NCBI RefSeq assembly: GCF_945859705.1
Contig: NC_079137.1
Location: 57,940,552 to 58,004,551 of the forward strand
DNA from: Episyrphus balteatus
Taxonomy: Eukaryota > Arthropoda > Insecta > Diptera > Syrphidae
Length of the DNA stretch: 64,000 bases
Direction of reading: 5' to 3'
The notes under the pieces: generated by a model
Databases searched by the model: none
What the model was told of the DNA's origin: nothing
The model's input: only the letters and a program-made list of their open reading frames with translations
Program-made: the position numbers and the translations under genes
Part shown: positions 9,388 through 20,950 of the stretch, in pieces
Layout: each line of letters opens with the position of its first letter
How positions within the stretch are numbered: the first letter of the stretch is position 1

Positions 9388-12066
9388 GGATTGCAATATT
9401 TTAATAAAATTTAGGAGTTCTGATTGAATATTATTTAAAAAAAAAAGTAATTTTGAACCCCGTAGACATCGTTAATCAATAATTAATATTGAAAAACATT
9501 TTTAATCATTCTGAGTATTATATTAAATGAAAGTAAAAATATTATGCTTATGGTCAGAAAATTAAGAATATGAAATATTTCCGATCAAATATCTTTAATT
9601 TAGCTTAAAGTTGCTAATTCAATTATTTCTCATTAAGCTTGTAGTTGACATATATTTGTAATTGATATGTCAAATTAAGCGTATAGTTGTTTTAAAAATA
9701 ATACATTTAATTCAATATTTTTGGTTAAGAAATTCAATCCCTACAGAAAAAAATGCTATATTTAGGCGGTTTTTTGCTTTTTAAGCCTTTCTTGCGTTAC
9801 TTTGTATAAAATTAAAATTTTAAAAGATTTTATTTTTTGAATTTTATATGCTATATTACGTTTCTATTGATACTTCAATCATAAAAATCAAGCAAGTATC
9901 GAAGAAACTGTGACAAATCATGTACAGGTGGATTGCAATATTTGAAACAAAATTTCGAATTTTTGATTGTATTATATTTAAAAAATATTAATTTTGAACC
10001 TCATAGACATCGTTAAGCAATAATTGATATTGAAAAACATTTTAACTATTCTAAGTATTATATTAAATAAAAGTAAAAATATTATGCAGGTGGTCAGAAA
10101 AATTAAGAATATAAAATATTATAAAATAATATAAAATATTTCCGTTCAAATATCTTAATTTTGCTTAAAACTGCTAATTCAATTATTTCTCAGGAAGCTT
10201 GTGGTTGACATATATTTATATTTGATATGTCAAATTAAGCGTATAGTTGTCTTAAAAATAATACATTTAATTCAAAATTTTTGGATAATAAATTAAATCA
10301 CTATAGTAAAAAAAATGCTATATTTAGGCGATTTTTTGCTGTTTAAGCCTTTCTTGCTTTACTTTGAAGACAATTTTGAAAGATTTCATTTTTTGAATTT
10401 TATATGTGAAATTATTGATACCTCAATCTTAAAATCAAGCAAGTATCGAAGAAACGGTGACAAATCATGTACAGGTGGATTGCAATATTTGAATAAAATT
10501 TAGAATTTTTGATTGTAGGTATATTATTTAAAAAACTGATTTTGAACCCCGTAGACATCGTTAATCAATAATTTATATAAGAAAACATTTTAAAACATTC
10601 TGAGTACTATATTAATTGAAAATAAAAATACTATGCAGGTGGTCAGAAAAATTAAGAAAATAAAATATTTCCGATAAAAAATTTTGAATTGATTTTAAAA
10701 TTGCTTATTCAATTATTTCTCAGGAAGCTTGTAGTTGACATATTTCTTATTGATATGTCAAATTAAGCGTATAGTTATCTTAAAAATAATACATTTGATT
10801 GAAAATTTTTGAATAAGAAATTCATTCACTACAGTAAAAAATGCTATATTTAGGCGGTTTTTTGCTGTTTTATCCTTTATTGCTTTGATTTGTATAAAAT
10901 TTTGAAAGATTTTTTTTTTGAATTTTATATGTGAAATTACCTTTTTATTGATACCTCAATCTTAAAAATCAAGCAAGTATTGAAGAAACTGTGACAAATC
11001 ATGTACAGGTGGATTGCAATATTTGAATAAAATTAAGAATTTCTGATTGAATATTATTTGAAAAAAGTAATTTTGAACCCCGTTGACATCGTTAATAATT
11101 TATATTGAAAAACATTTTAAATCATTCTGAGTACTTTATTCATTGAAAATAAAAATACTATGCAGGTGGTCAGAAAAATTGAGAATTTGAAATATTTCCG
11201 AACAAATATCTTGAATTTAGCTTAAAGTTGCTAATTCAATTATTTCTCAGGAAGCTTGTAGTTCACATATATTTGTAATTTATATGTCAAATTAAGAGTA
11301 TAATTGTCTTAAAAATTATACATTTAATTTAATATTTTTTGATAAGAAATGCAATCATTACAGTAAAAAATGTTGTATTTAGGCGGTTTCTGCTGTTTAA
11401 GCCTTTCTTGCTTTACTTTGTATACAACTTTAAAGTATTTTATTTTTTGAATTTTAAATGACAAATTATCTTTTTATTGATACCTAAATTTTGAAAATCA
11501 AGCAAGTATCGAAGAAACTGTGACAAATCATGTACAGGTGGATTGAAATATTTGAATAAAATTTAGAGTTTCTGATTGTATATTATTTAAAAAACTGATT
11601 TTGAACCACGTAGATATCGTAAAACAATTATTTATATTAGAAAACTTTTTAAATCATTCTGAGTACTTATTGAAAATAAAAAAAATACTATGCTGATGGT
11701 CAGAAAAATTAAGAAAATAAAATATTTCCGATCAAATATTTTGAATTCAGCTTAAAATTGCTAATTCAATTATTTTTCAGGAAGCTTGTAGTTGACGTAT
11801 ATTAATATTTGATATGTCAAATTGAGCGTATAATTGTCTTAAAAATACATTTAATTCAAAATTTTTGGATAATAAATTCAATCACTACAGTAAAAAATGC
11901 TATATTTAGGCGTTTTTTTGCTATTTAAGCCTTTCTTCCTTAGTTTTTAAAGAATCTTAAAAGATTTTATTTTTTGAATTTTGTATGTGAAATTACCTTT
12001 TTATTGATACCTCAATCTTAAAAATCAAGCAAGTATTGCAGAAACTACGACCAATCATGTATAGGT
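9388..12066. repeat. 540-unit tandem array alpha2 (five units)
   Basis: I found no difference from positions 1-2679 by eye (offset 9387), even in homopolymer lengths. It is therefore a very recent duplicate, a gene-conversion product or an assembly duplication. Confidence 0.9.
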
Positions 12067-13961
12067 GGATTGCAATATTTTAAATTTTTCATTAATTCTT
12101 TGAATTAATACGTATTTCTTAAAAAAAAAGCGAAAAAATATTACTATTTTATTTTTTTTTTTATTTTTGTTTTCAACTTTCTTTAAAAAATAATAACACC
12201 ATGTTATAGCTTGATATCTAAGCTAGAAATTGAGACATTATTTACATCTGTGAGTTTTGTAGAAAAAAAGTAATAATTTTTTGAAATCTAGCAAAATTTA
12301 CAAAAAAAGCCAAAAAAAACCCTTTTTTTTTATTCTTTTATTAAAATCTCGATTTTTTAATATGAAAAGTTAAAAAAAAAATTATGCCATTAAAAAGCTT
12401 ATAAAATTTCCTAAAGAATAAAGCTATATTAAAATTTCAAGAATGTGTAAAAAGTATAAAAATAATTTATTGAAAACAATCATTTTGATCAAAAAAAGCA
12501 AAAAAAACGTATAAATTTATCTTCACACGTCATTTATTCAATTTTTTTTAATGACAACCTATAAAAAATTTTATACCATCTGAAAGCTTGTTGTCTTAGC
12601 TTAAAATATATATATATATCAGGTCTGTGAGACATCTACAAAAAGAGCTAGAATTTTTTGAACTTCATGTATTTTCATCAAAAAAAGCAAAAAAAACCAT
12701 TATTTTTTTGTTCTCATGCTATTAAATTAATTTTTTTCAATAACAACCTATAAAAATTTTTATACCATGTGAAAGCTTATTGTTTCACCTTTGACATGAC
12801 GGTTCAATCGTATTTTTCTGATGCCTACAAGAAAAGTTAGAATTTTTTAAAGTCAACCATGTGGAATTTCCAGACTGAGATTACGGTACTTCCCACACTG
12901 GTGACTGTTCATGGCGCAACAGATCTCCACTGGTGTTTCGAGTGTTTTCGCAAGTTTCTTGATTTAACATTGTGTAGCTTGTAGTTGGTCTACCGTTATG
13001 TGTGATATACCAAATAAAAGGTAATTGTATCAGGATGCTCAGAAAAGTTTAATCAAATTTCTATCTGCTCTAGATCAAAAGTTATAACCTGTTGAACACA
13101 CAACATATTAATTTACCGTTATCTCAAAATTGTGTTTATAAAAATGATTGAAATTTGGTACACATATAGTCCTGATTATACTCTATCAACTCCCCATATA
13201 ACTTATTTCTCTATCTCTTAAAGAAAAAAAGATAAAAATCAAAAACGATAAAAATCGGTTAAAAACGGCAAAAAAACCTGTTTTTAAAAAACTTATTTTT
13301 CCTATTATTCAGTCAAAAATCATTTTAGAACTCCAATTTTTTGCACATGTATGCGGATAGCGTAGACCTACATGTCCTATAAATTTCAGATTTTTTGAAC
13401 GCACCAAAAAAAAGCTAAAAATCAAAAACTACCCAAAAATACCCCTAAAAACGTAGGTGTTTTTCAAAAAATCATATTTCAAAACCCAGTGCATTTAAAA
13501 AAAATCCGTATTAGACGCCTAATTTTTTTTTCCTCCATCTATCATCTGACCTCTTTAGAATTGTCAAAAAAAATTTCCCCTACCCATAATCATCATTTTG
13601 TCACACCCGCTACACCTGATCACCGTTCAAACAAAACGTTATAGCTTAGCTCGAAAATTTTTTAGAATTTTTTCTTAAATGCAGTTCATCTTAAATTAAT
13701 CTCCTCTATCTATAGCAAAAAAAATCATCTCTCTACTCCCTCCCGTTTAGATTTTAGCCCAATTTTGGACTTACCGTTTTACCCCAGTTTACCCTATTAA
13801 ATCGACGAATTTCAAAAATTCCTTTCTTAGTGTGCACTTTCATCAATATACCTATCATTTGACACATCATTCAATTTTCTATCACTTATAGTATAAGCTG
13901 TGCGTTGATTATGAATGAATCAGTGAGTGGTAACTACGGTCGGCATTTAGTAATATAATAA
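12067..13961. repeat. Block B2
   Basis: Apparently identical to B1 (offset 9387) up to the terminal TAATATAATAA. It contains the conserved core at 12850-13047. Unlike B1 it is followed by an Hb element rather than Ha, so identity stops exactly at CTAGCC. Confidence 0.85.
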
Positions 13962-14639
13962 CTAGCCGACCTGCCCGTTGCATAGCGCTTCGCTGCTATG
14001 GTTATGAGTGCAATCAAATAGTGTTTTATGTATTATAGTGTTTTATGTATATAGTTGAATGTTGGTTAGATTGTTTGTATGTTTGTTTGATTGTTTCTTT
14101 GGTTGTTTGTTGTTGGTTTGATTGTTGGTTTGATTGCTTATTTGATTGTTTGTTTGATTGTTTGTTTGTTTGATTGTTTGTTTGAATGTTTGTTTGATTG
14201 TTTGTTTGATTGTTTGTTTGATTGTTTGTTTGATTGTTTGTTTGATTGTTTGTTTGATTGTTTGTTTGAATGTTTGTTTGATTGTTTGTTTGATTGTTTG
14301 TGTGATTGTTTGTTTGATTGGTTGTTTGATTGTTTGTTGTTAGTGTTATGTTGTTTGGTTGTATAATGATTTAATTGTTTGATTGTCTCTTGTTTTTTAT
14401 TTGTCGATTGTTAATTGTTGTTTATTGTTTGGTGTTTATTGTTGGGTGTTTATTGTTAGGTGTTTGTTGTTTTGTTATTAAGTTGTTTGGTTGGTTATTG
14501 GGGTGTTTGGTTGTTTGTTGGTCCTTGTTTGTTGTTTGATGCTTGTTGCCTCTTTTTGTTGTTGTTGTACACATGAATACATTTAATCATTTAAAATACT
14601 ACTTATTGGACACGCTATTGGTATAAGGGTGGGGTTAAA
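13962..14639 (-). mobile_element. Hb1: Helitron-like 3' region, TTTGATTG type
   Basis: It starts CTAGCCGACCTGCCCG, then a hairpin at 13981-14000 with arms CATAGC and GCTATG around GCTTCGCT. The TTTGATTG minisatellite and a tail (GTCGATTGTTAATTGTTG) homologous to Ha subrepeat tails follow. Hb lacks the TA minisatellite and the GC hairpins. Its right limit is not visible. The next Helitron-like 5' end on this side is at 22817, so Hb plus delta1 may be one large element. Confidence 0.5.
14068..14560. repeat. TTTGATTG minisatellite of Hb1
   Basis: Regular 12-bp GATTGTTTGTTT array up to about 14340, then looser TTGTTTGG-type sequence. Two overlapping open frames (14091-14366 and 14158-14343) are simple translations of the repeat. 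Confidence 0.9.
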
Positions 14640-15680
14640 CTCAAGTAGCACAAAAGTCCACAATACACCAAAATATTTGGTGTATTTTTTGCACTTTCGT
14701 GATATACATTTTTAATATAAAAAATACACCACTTGCTCGTATATAATAAACTCCGGTGGTTAAAAAAATATACCGATTTTTTGGTGTATAAATGGCGCTA
14801 GTGGTATATTAAATGATCTGGTTTTTTGTGAAAATTATCCCTTTGAAATTGAAAAATACACAATAAATCTATGGATAAAATACACCATTTAAATTATTCT
14901 GATTTAAAATTTGAGCCAAAGTTTATTTTTTACCTCAAACAGTTTGATGAAATCTAATTTACACCATTTCTTATGAAATAAATGAAAATGAATTTTTATA
15001 CACTTACATAATATTGCCATTAGAAACTAATGGTTAAATATGAATTTGTTTGCCAAATTTTACAACGAAACACATTTTGTCTACTAATTTTAGATACTAC
15101 CCCCTCTAAAAATCGAGCGCCTCAAAAATGTCAGTGAATTAATGATTTTTTTTTTCGATTTTAAAAATCAGTTTTTCAAAAATTTTAATTTTTTTTGTTG
15201 TTTTTACATTTTTTTAGAAGAGTTCTTTTATAATATAATATACCGAATCGAAAAAACCAAGAATGAGGGATAATTAGGTCGATAAATATACTATTATAGT
15301 AAAATAATTAATCGCTGTCTTCTTTTTTTAAATGGCGGCCATTGAAAAATATGTCGTCTCCCACTTTTGCATTCTGGTGAATTTTATGTCCACAGGGTGT
15401 ACTTCTTACACCAAAGAGAGTGTACAAAATATACCGTTTTGGTTGATTTCAGAATCGAATAATTTTATGCACCATTAATAGTATATTATAAAAGCAACTG
15501 AATATAGGTGTATTTTTTGCTCTGAATCTTAAAAAAATGTTTAAATTTTTTACAGAAAAGACAGTGGTATAATTTTTATACCAATAATTTTGAGAAATAC
15601 ACCATATTTTTTCAATTTCCTCAATTTTACACCAAAGTTAATGAATTTACACCAATTTATACACCAGTGTGCTACTTGAG
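14640..15680 (+). mobile_element. 1.0 kb DNA transposon, CTCAAGTAGCAC family, copy 1
   Basis: The ends are CTCAAGTAGCACA and its exact inverse (13-bp TIR). Empty sites in Hb2 and Hb3 (GGGGTTAAAGTTTTAG) fix the boundaries: the insertion duplicated only AA (14638-14639 and 15681-15682). The interior has no transposase and is rich in TACACCA/TGGTGTA motifs in both orientations. It is a non-autonomous element of unknown superfamily. A 2-bp AA duplication does not match the TA of Tc1/mariner. Confidence 0.85.
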
Positions 15681-16611
15681 AAGTTTTAGTGGAGTTAACA
15701 GTAAAGAGGGTTTGAGTTTGGTTATATGGAAAGTTTATTATAACTTAAACAATATTATGTGTTATGGTAATCAAGTATTAAGTTTTGAATATACAAAATT
15801 GTATTATAGGTACATCTCCTGTTTTAATTATTTCTCATGCTTTCTATAATTAAAATAACAAAATTATCATAAGTACTCAAAAGCATTAAAAAAGCAATAT
15901 AATTTTTAAAAGATTTATTAAAAAAAAATTGCGTTTTTTACAAAAAAAAAAAAATTAAATTATTTAATAAAAGGAAAGAAAATATTTGCTAAATACGCTT
16001 GAAAATATTCATATTTTCATATAAAATTGCAATTTCTAATACATATTCTTTTTTGTTAAAAATTCATCTAGGGTTAAGTGCGTTGCACTTTGTTGCATGA
16101 AAAAAAGTAGTATTGGCAACACTTGTAGCATAAAATAAGTGCCTTCTGGTATGTATGTCAGTAGTATTTTTAGCATTTCCTTTTCTATAATAGATAGTAA
16201 ATATTCAAAAGTATTTTCTATGAAAGATGTATAGTCGTAAAGACAACATTAAAAAAAATATTAAAATCAGATAGGATACCTATGACTGGTGCATTGGGCG
16301 AAATTGAAAGCTTTGGTAGCTAAAAAAAGTGAAAAAATAAGGTATCCGTTAAAGTTGCCAAAAATATAAATGACTGGCGGAAGAACTAATGAAAATATTA
16401 TTCTACGTGTGTTATTATTATTGCAAATAGATTGCCCACAAAAGAAACAATTTTGTTACCAACAAAATTTGATAGGGCAGTCTTACACTCATGTGGAAGC
16501 AAGAAAGTTTATAGTTTGATGTTTTTCAAAACGTATTATCTTCTTTTCAGTGTTTTTTATTAATTTTGAGAGTTTCTAAAAAAAAAAAAAAACTTATAGA
16601 ATAAAGACTAT
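15681..16611. repeat. delta-specific segment, copy 1
   Basis: AT-rich DNA shared with 23619-24530, about 58690-60098 and 61085-61801. Landmarks are GTGCGTTGCACTTTGTTGCA, TTGGCAACACTTGTA and GCATTGGGCGAAATTGAAAG. No conserved open frame or RNA gene is seen. The 60-codon frame at 15667-15849 starts inside the transposon and is spurious. Confidence 0.7.
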
Positions 16612-16738
16612 GGGCCATATTCATTGACGCTGTCTTAGTTATTACTAAGAAAGACTGCAGTTTATCCTATTTAAATAACATTGGGTAAACCGTAGTCTAA
16701 GATAAACCGGGGTCTTAAAACGACTTTTAATATGCCCC
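16612..16738. mobile_element. 127 bp hairpin MITE (GGGCCATATTC ends), copy 1
   Basis: GGGCCATATTCATTGACG at the left and CGACTTTTAATATGCCCC at the right form an imperfect TIR. Inner arms AGACTGCAGTTTATCC and GGGTAAACCGTAGTCT also pair, so the whole element can fold. The target duplication is unclear. Confidence 0.6.
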
Positions 16739-17330
16739 TTTACTTTAATTAGAAGAAGTTTTTTATTGGTTTTAACACAGTCAAACACTGAAAGGGCAGG
16801 CGGCCTTGCCCCACTTCCCCTAATAAGCTTTCATTAATCGGATTTATAATGATCAAAAATTAATTTCCGAATTTATAGTTAATTGTTTTTTAAGATTCAT
16901 CCAGAGCTTAAAAATTAATTCATTTTCTGACTAAAGGCCTTGAATTTTGCTTTGAATTACGCATAAGTATAATTCAATTATTTTTCATGAAGCTTGTAAT
17001 TGACGCACATTTGATTTATCAAGTTTGCGGAAAAAATGCAATCATAACAGTTAAAAATGTAATATTTAAGTCGGTTTTTGGAATTTAATACTTTCTTGCT
17101 TTAGTTTTTCAAAATTTTCAAGGTTTTTATCTATTTTTTTAATTTTATAGGTACATCATATTGCATTTCTATTGATATAAAAATCCAGCAATTATTAAGG
17201 AAACTGTGAGCAATAATGTGCAGGTGGTTTACAATATTTCAACTTTTTCATAGATTTACCTATGAAATTTTAAATTTTATGATATTTGAAAAATTAATTT
17301 GAAGCTTGTAGACATTGCAATAATTTTTAT
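16739..17330. repeat. Diverged 540-unit, delta1
   Basis: 540-unit landmarks are recognisable: CTTGAATTTTGCTTTGAATT, CATGAAGCTTGTAATTGACG and ATCCAGCAATTATTAAGGAA. A transposon interrupts it at TTTTTAT (17330). The first about 200 bp (GGCAGGCGGCCTTGCCCC) is delta-specific. Confidence 0.75.
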
Positions 17331-18262
17331 AAGTGGAGTAACTAAAGCAAATTAATAGGGAACCCGGCCGAACAGATTTGATTTTTTTTAAAACGTCGGC
17401 AATCAAAAATACTTTTAAGTCTACAGTTTATAAATTGCCGATGTTGCCGTACTGTTTTTTTTTTTTTAAATTAATTTTTTTTAACAAAAACATTTTTTTT
17501 TGCTTAAATTTCAAAAAATAAATGATACCAAAAGATTCTCTAGGTAATTTAAGGAAAAAAAAAGTATGTGGTAGTAAAAGACAATCTTCAACTTTCTCAC
17601 AAACTGACTTCAAACGCAAACAAAATATTTTGAACACAACGGCAGCACCTACAATATTTGCATACACGTTTTTAAAAAGCCAGAATTTCATTTCCATCTG
17701 TAAAAATTTAAATTCACTATAATCAAGAGTTTTTGAAAGATTGGTCCTCAATTGGAAAAAAAGTTACTACTAATTTTTAAATGGCTTTTTTTCAAACTTT
17801 TTCGTAGTAAAATTCAAATTTATTTTGAAAAAGTATTTGGCCATTATTATAATCAGATGAATTATGGAGAGGAAAAGGTAATTTTTATTACAGTTTTGAA
17901 AACAAAAAAAAATTAAAAATTACTTCAATTTCATTGGATTTTTTGTTAAAAACTGATTTTTTGCATTGAAATAATTGATTTTTTCAAAGACTTTGGCAAA
18001 TAAGAATTTTAAACTTTTGCTATTTAACTTTCAACAATAACATCTATTGAATGAAGTAAAAATAGCTTTATACATATTTAAATGTTGAACTTAAAAAAAA
18101 AATAAGTTAATTTTTTTTTAACTTCAATTCAATTCGAAAATGAAATACTTTTTAATTTTTTTCATAAACTGTAATACATATTGATATTTCCTTTTTTAAT
18201 CTTTATAAATGTGGCCAACAAATTTGAAAAATAAATGCAATTTATATTACGAAAATGTTTTA
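17331..18262. mobile_element. Foldback element F1a (3' truncated)
   Basis: The left end is AAGTGGAGTAACTAAAGC, followed by GGGAACCCGGCCGAACAG. The sequence parallels the complete copy at 26120-27604 as far as TATATTACGAAAATG and then breaks into 540-unit DNA, so the right inverted arm is missing. Opposed short open frames at 17428-17751 (-) and 17522-17722 (+) lie in the inverted arm and are not conserved genes. Confidence 0.75.
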
Positions 18263-18304
18263 AACCTAATACCTTAGATTTTTCTTAGAATTACGCATAA
18301 GTAT
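18263..18304. repeat. 540-unit fragment between two foldback elements
   Basis: Only CTAATACCTTAGATTTTTCT to AAGTAT remains. It gives the left flank of the next insertion. Its TAT (18302-18304) reappears on the far side at 19303-19305. Confidence 0.75.
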
Positions 18305-19302
18305 TAGTAGAGTAACTAAAGCAAATTATTAGGGAACCCGGCCGAACAGCTCTGATTTTGACGATTGAATTTCGAAGCAAAAAAGGTAAAATATATCACA
18401 CTTTTGAAAAAAAAATGAAAAATTACTTCAATTTCAATGGTTTTTTTTTTATTAAAACTGAATTTTTGCATTGAAATAATTAATTTTCTCAGAGACTGTG
18501 GTAAATAGGAACTTTAAATTTTTGCTATTTAACTTTCAACAGTAAGGGTTATTAAATGAATAAAAAATAATTTTATGTTTAGATGTTGAACTTTAAAAAA
18601 AAAAATAAGTTACATTTTTTTCAAAACTTTTATTAAAAAAAGTTCTTCGACAATAAAATACTTTTTAATTTTTTTCATAAACCGTAATACATATTGACAT
18701 TTCCTTTTATAATTTAAAATCATAATAAATGCGTCCAAAAAAATTTGAAAATAAATGCATTTTATATTACGACCAAGTTTAAAAAACGACATGTTAAAAT
18801 TTTTTCAATAATTTTTTTGTTTCAAAAATCTGAGTTCAATTACCATTCTTTCAAAAGCCGTTCATTCAATTAACTTAATTTTAATTTTACATATATTACT
18901 AAGCTTCTAGCTTTTAAAAAATCTATATTTGAATATTGTAGGTGTTGCCGTTGTGTTCAAATATTTTTTTTTGTATTTGAAGTCAATTAATAAGAAAATT
19001 GCATCTATTGCTTGAACTATGTCCCTCACTCCCATATATTTTTTTTCCTTGAATTTCCTAGACAATCTTTTGGCATCAGTTAATTTATGAAATTTAAGAA
19101 AAATTTTTGAAAAAAATTTGTTTTTGTTCACAAAAATCTTCAATTTAATTTAAAAAATCAAAACGGCAACACCGGCAATTTTTAATCTATAGACTTTAAA
19201 GTATTTCTAATTACCGACGTTTGAAAAAAATATCATCAAAATCTAAGCTGTTCGGCCGGGTTCCCTAATATTGCCAATTTTTGAGCTTTAGTTACTCCAC
19301 TA
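18305..19302. mobile_element. Foldback element F2a (internal deletion)
   Basis: Starts TAGTAGAGTAACTAAAGC and ends GCTTTAGTTACTCCACTA, flanked by TAT on both sides. Compared with F2b it lacks about 490 bp after GATTTTGACGATT, so most of the left arm is gone while the right arm (to GTTCGGCCGGGTTCCC) is intact. Frames at 18610-18792 and 18907-19143 (-) are AT-rich chance ORFs. Confidence 0.8.
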
Positions 19303-19722
19303 TATAATTCAATTATTTTTCATGAAGCTTTTATTTGACGTAGAATAATGTTTGATATGTCAACTAAAGTGCTTATTGTTTTAAAAAATTAATTAAATTT
19401 ATCAAGTTTGCGGAAAAAATATAATCATAACAGTTAAGTGCAATATTTAGTCTGTTTTTGGAATTTAAGACTTTCTCGCTTGAGTTTTTTTAAGAATATT
19501 CAAGGTTTATATTTTTTTTTTTAAATTTTATATATCATATTGCCGTTCTATTAAAAATCCAGAAATTATTAATGAAACTGTGAGGAATGATGTGCTTTTC
19601 CATAGATTTGATATTTCAAAAATTATTTTTAAACTCGTAAACATTGTAAAGCAATAATTTTTATTATAATATATTAATGAATATTTTGAGTACTATTTTT
19701 AATGATAATACAAATAATAAAT
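19303..19722. repeat. Diverged 540-unit, delta1
   Basis: Contains TTCATGAAGCTTTTATTTG, GATATGTCAACTAAAG, AATCCAGAAATTATTAATG and AACATTGTAAAGCAATAA. It ends at the outer MITE insertion. Confidence 0.75.
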
Positions 19723-20384
19723 GTGCTTCTTAAAAATCAATTTTCGAAATTTTAATGGGACACCCTTTCATTTTGTTCTTCCTGCCTTAAATATAAATTG
19801 GGTACAATTTGGTCCAGTTTAAACACGTTCTAGGGGTCGCTACCACAATTCAAAGTTTTGAAAAATACACCAAATTTTGTTTTTTTTTTTCTCAGAAAAT
19901 TTTAAAATTTGTAATCAGAATTAAGTACTTTATATTAAATCTTTAACTGTTTTGTAAGAAATTTTGATAAAAATACAGCGGAATAAAAATGAAGTTTAAT
20001 TTTGAATATTTTTGAATTTGACATTTTTTTTTTGTGTTAATCTGTAGAATAACTAACTGAGTGATCTTTCTTAATTGAAAAATTCAATGATTTTATCTGA
20101 TCGTTTATGAGCCTTATATCTTTATTCCACAGACAGTTAACTGACTGTTTATTAGAAGATTGAAAAATCGGGTCTTAAGCGTACTTTTTATTGTAACAAA
20201 AAAAAAATTTGTTGAAATTGATCTTTTTTTTACTTAAACCTTTAGTGAATGGTAGCGACCCCTAAATTTTAATATTAAAATCGGAAAAAATACCATATAT
20301 TATGCTTATATAGTAGAAAATTATGCAGGGGTGTCCCATTAAAAAATCGAAAAAAAGATTTTTTCGACCATATAAGAAGCACCC
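19723..20384. mobile_element. Outer MITE with GTGCTTCTT / AAGAAGCACCC ends, delta1
   Basis: Imperfect inverted arms of about 60 bp: GTGCTTCTT..AATGGGACACCC at the left, GGGTGTCCCATT..AAGAAGCACCC at the right. The right flank is TAA and the left flank has a related AATAAATG. A TAA duplication with GGG-type ends would suit PIF/Harbinger MITEs, but the left terminus is eroded. A second element is nested inside. Confidence 0.6.
19831..20264. mobile_element. Inner MITE with GGGGTCGCTACCA ends, delta1
   Basis: TAGGGGTCGCTACCA at the left and TGGTAGCGACCCCTA at the right are perfect inverses. TA at both edges is compatible with a TA target duplication and a 13-bp TIR, as in Tc1/mariner-type MITEs. 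No transposase is present. Confidence 0.65.
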
Positions 20385-20950
20385 TAATGTATATGTAGGT
20401 GGTCAGAAAAAGAGAGAGAAAATATTAGTATAAAACACTGGAAAACATTGTATTTTACGAATAAAACATTCAAAAATTATGGTAATTTTCAGTATTATTA
20501 TTTGATCAAAATACATACAGTGAGCTTTAAATATCATTATTTATTAGAGACCCCATTTATTGTGATTTAAAAACAAATACCGAAGTAATAAGAGGATTTC
20601 TGAAATCAACATCAGAGTTTTTAGAATATGAAATTTTTCCAACTAAATACCTTGAATTTTGCTTAGAATTGCGTATAAGCACAATTCAATTATTTTTCAA
20701 GACGCTTATAATTGACGTACAATAATGTTTGATATGTCAAATTAAGCATACGTGTGTGTAAAAAAATAATAAATTAGATTTATAATTAACGCATAAGAAG
20801 AGTAATCAAAGCGGTTTATTGCTTTATTTTTTTTAAGAATTTCAAAAGATTTTATTTTTTTAATTTTATATGTGATATTACCTTTCCATTGATACCTCAA
20901 TCAGATAAATCAAGCAAGTATCAAAGAAACTGTGACAAATCATGTGTAGG
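20385..20950. repeat. Diverged 540-unit, delta1
   Basis: Resumes at TGTATATGTAGGTGGTCAGA after the MITE and runs through GATATGTCAAATTAAGC, CCTCAATCAGATAAATCAAG and CATGTGTAGGTAGATTG. The phase matches the alpha units. Confidence 0.8.

Noticed and set aside
14091..14366. Cys/Leu/Phe/Asp-rich frames of 60-91 codons, here and at 6054, 6665, 23093, 32496, 40373, 49150, 50780 and 58181
   Set aside because: They are translations of the TTTGATTG minisatellite. Length follows repeat number and two frames are open at once. They look like membrane or cysteine-rich peptides only because of the repeat.
14068..14400. Regular short repeats as a CRISPR array
   Set aside because: There are no unique spacers and no cas genes. 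The repeat is a 12-bp minisatellite with slippage variants.
14635..14640. TTAA at the left edge of the CTCAAGTAGCAC element as a piggyBac-type duplication
   Set aside because: The right edge begins AAGTTTT with no TTAA, and the second insertion has TT on both sides. The duplication is 2 bp.
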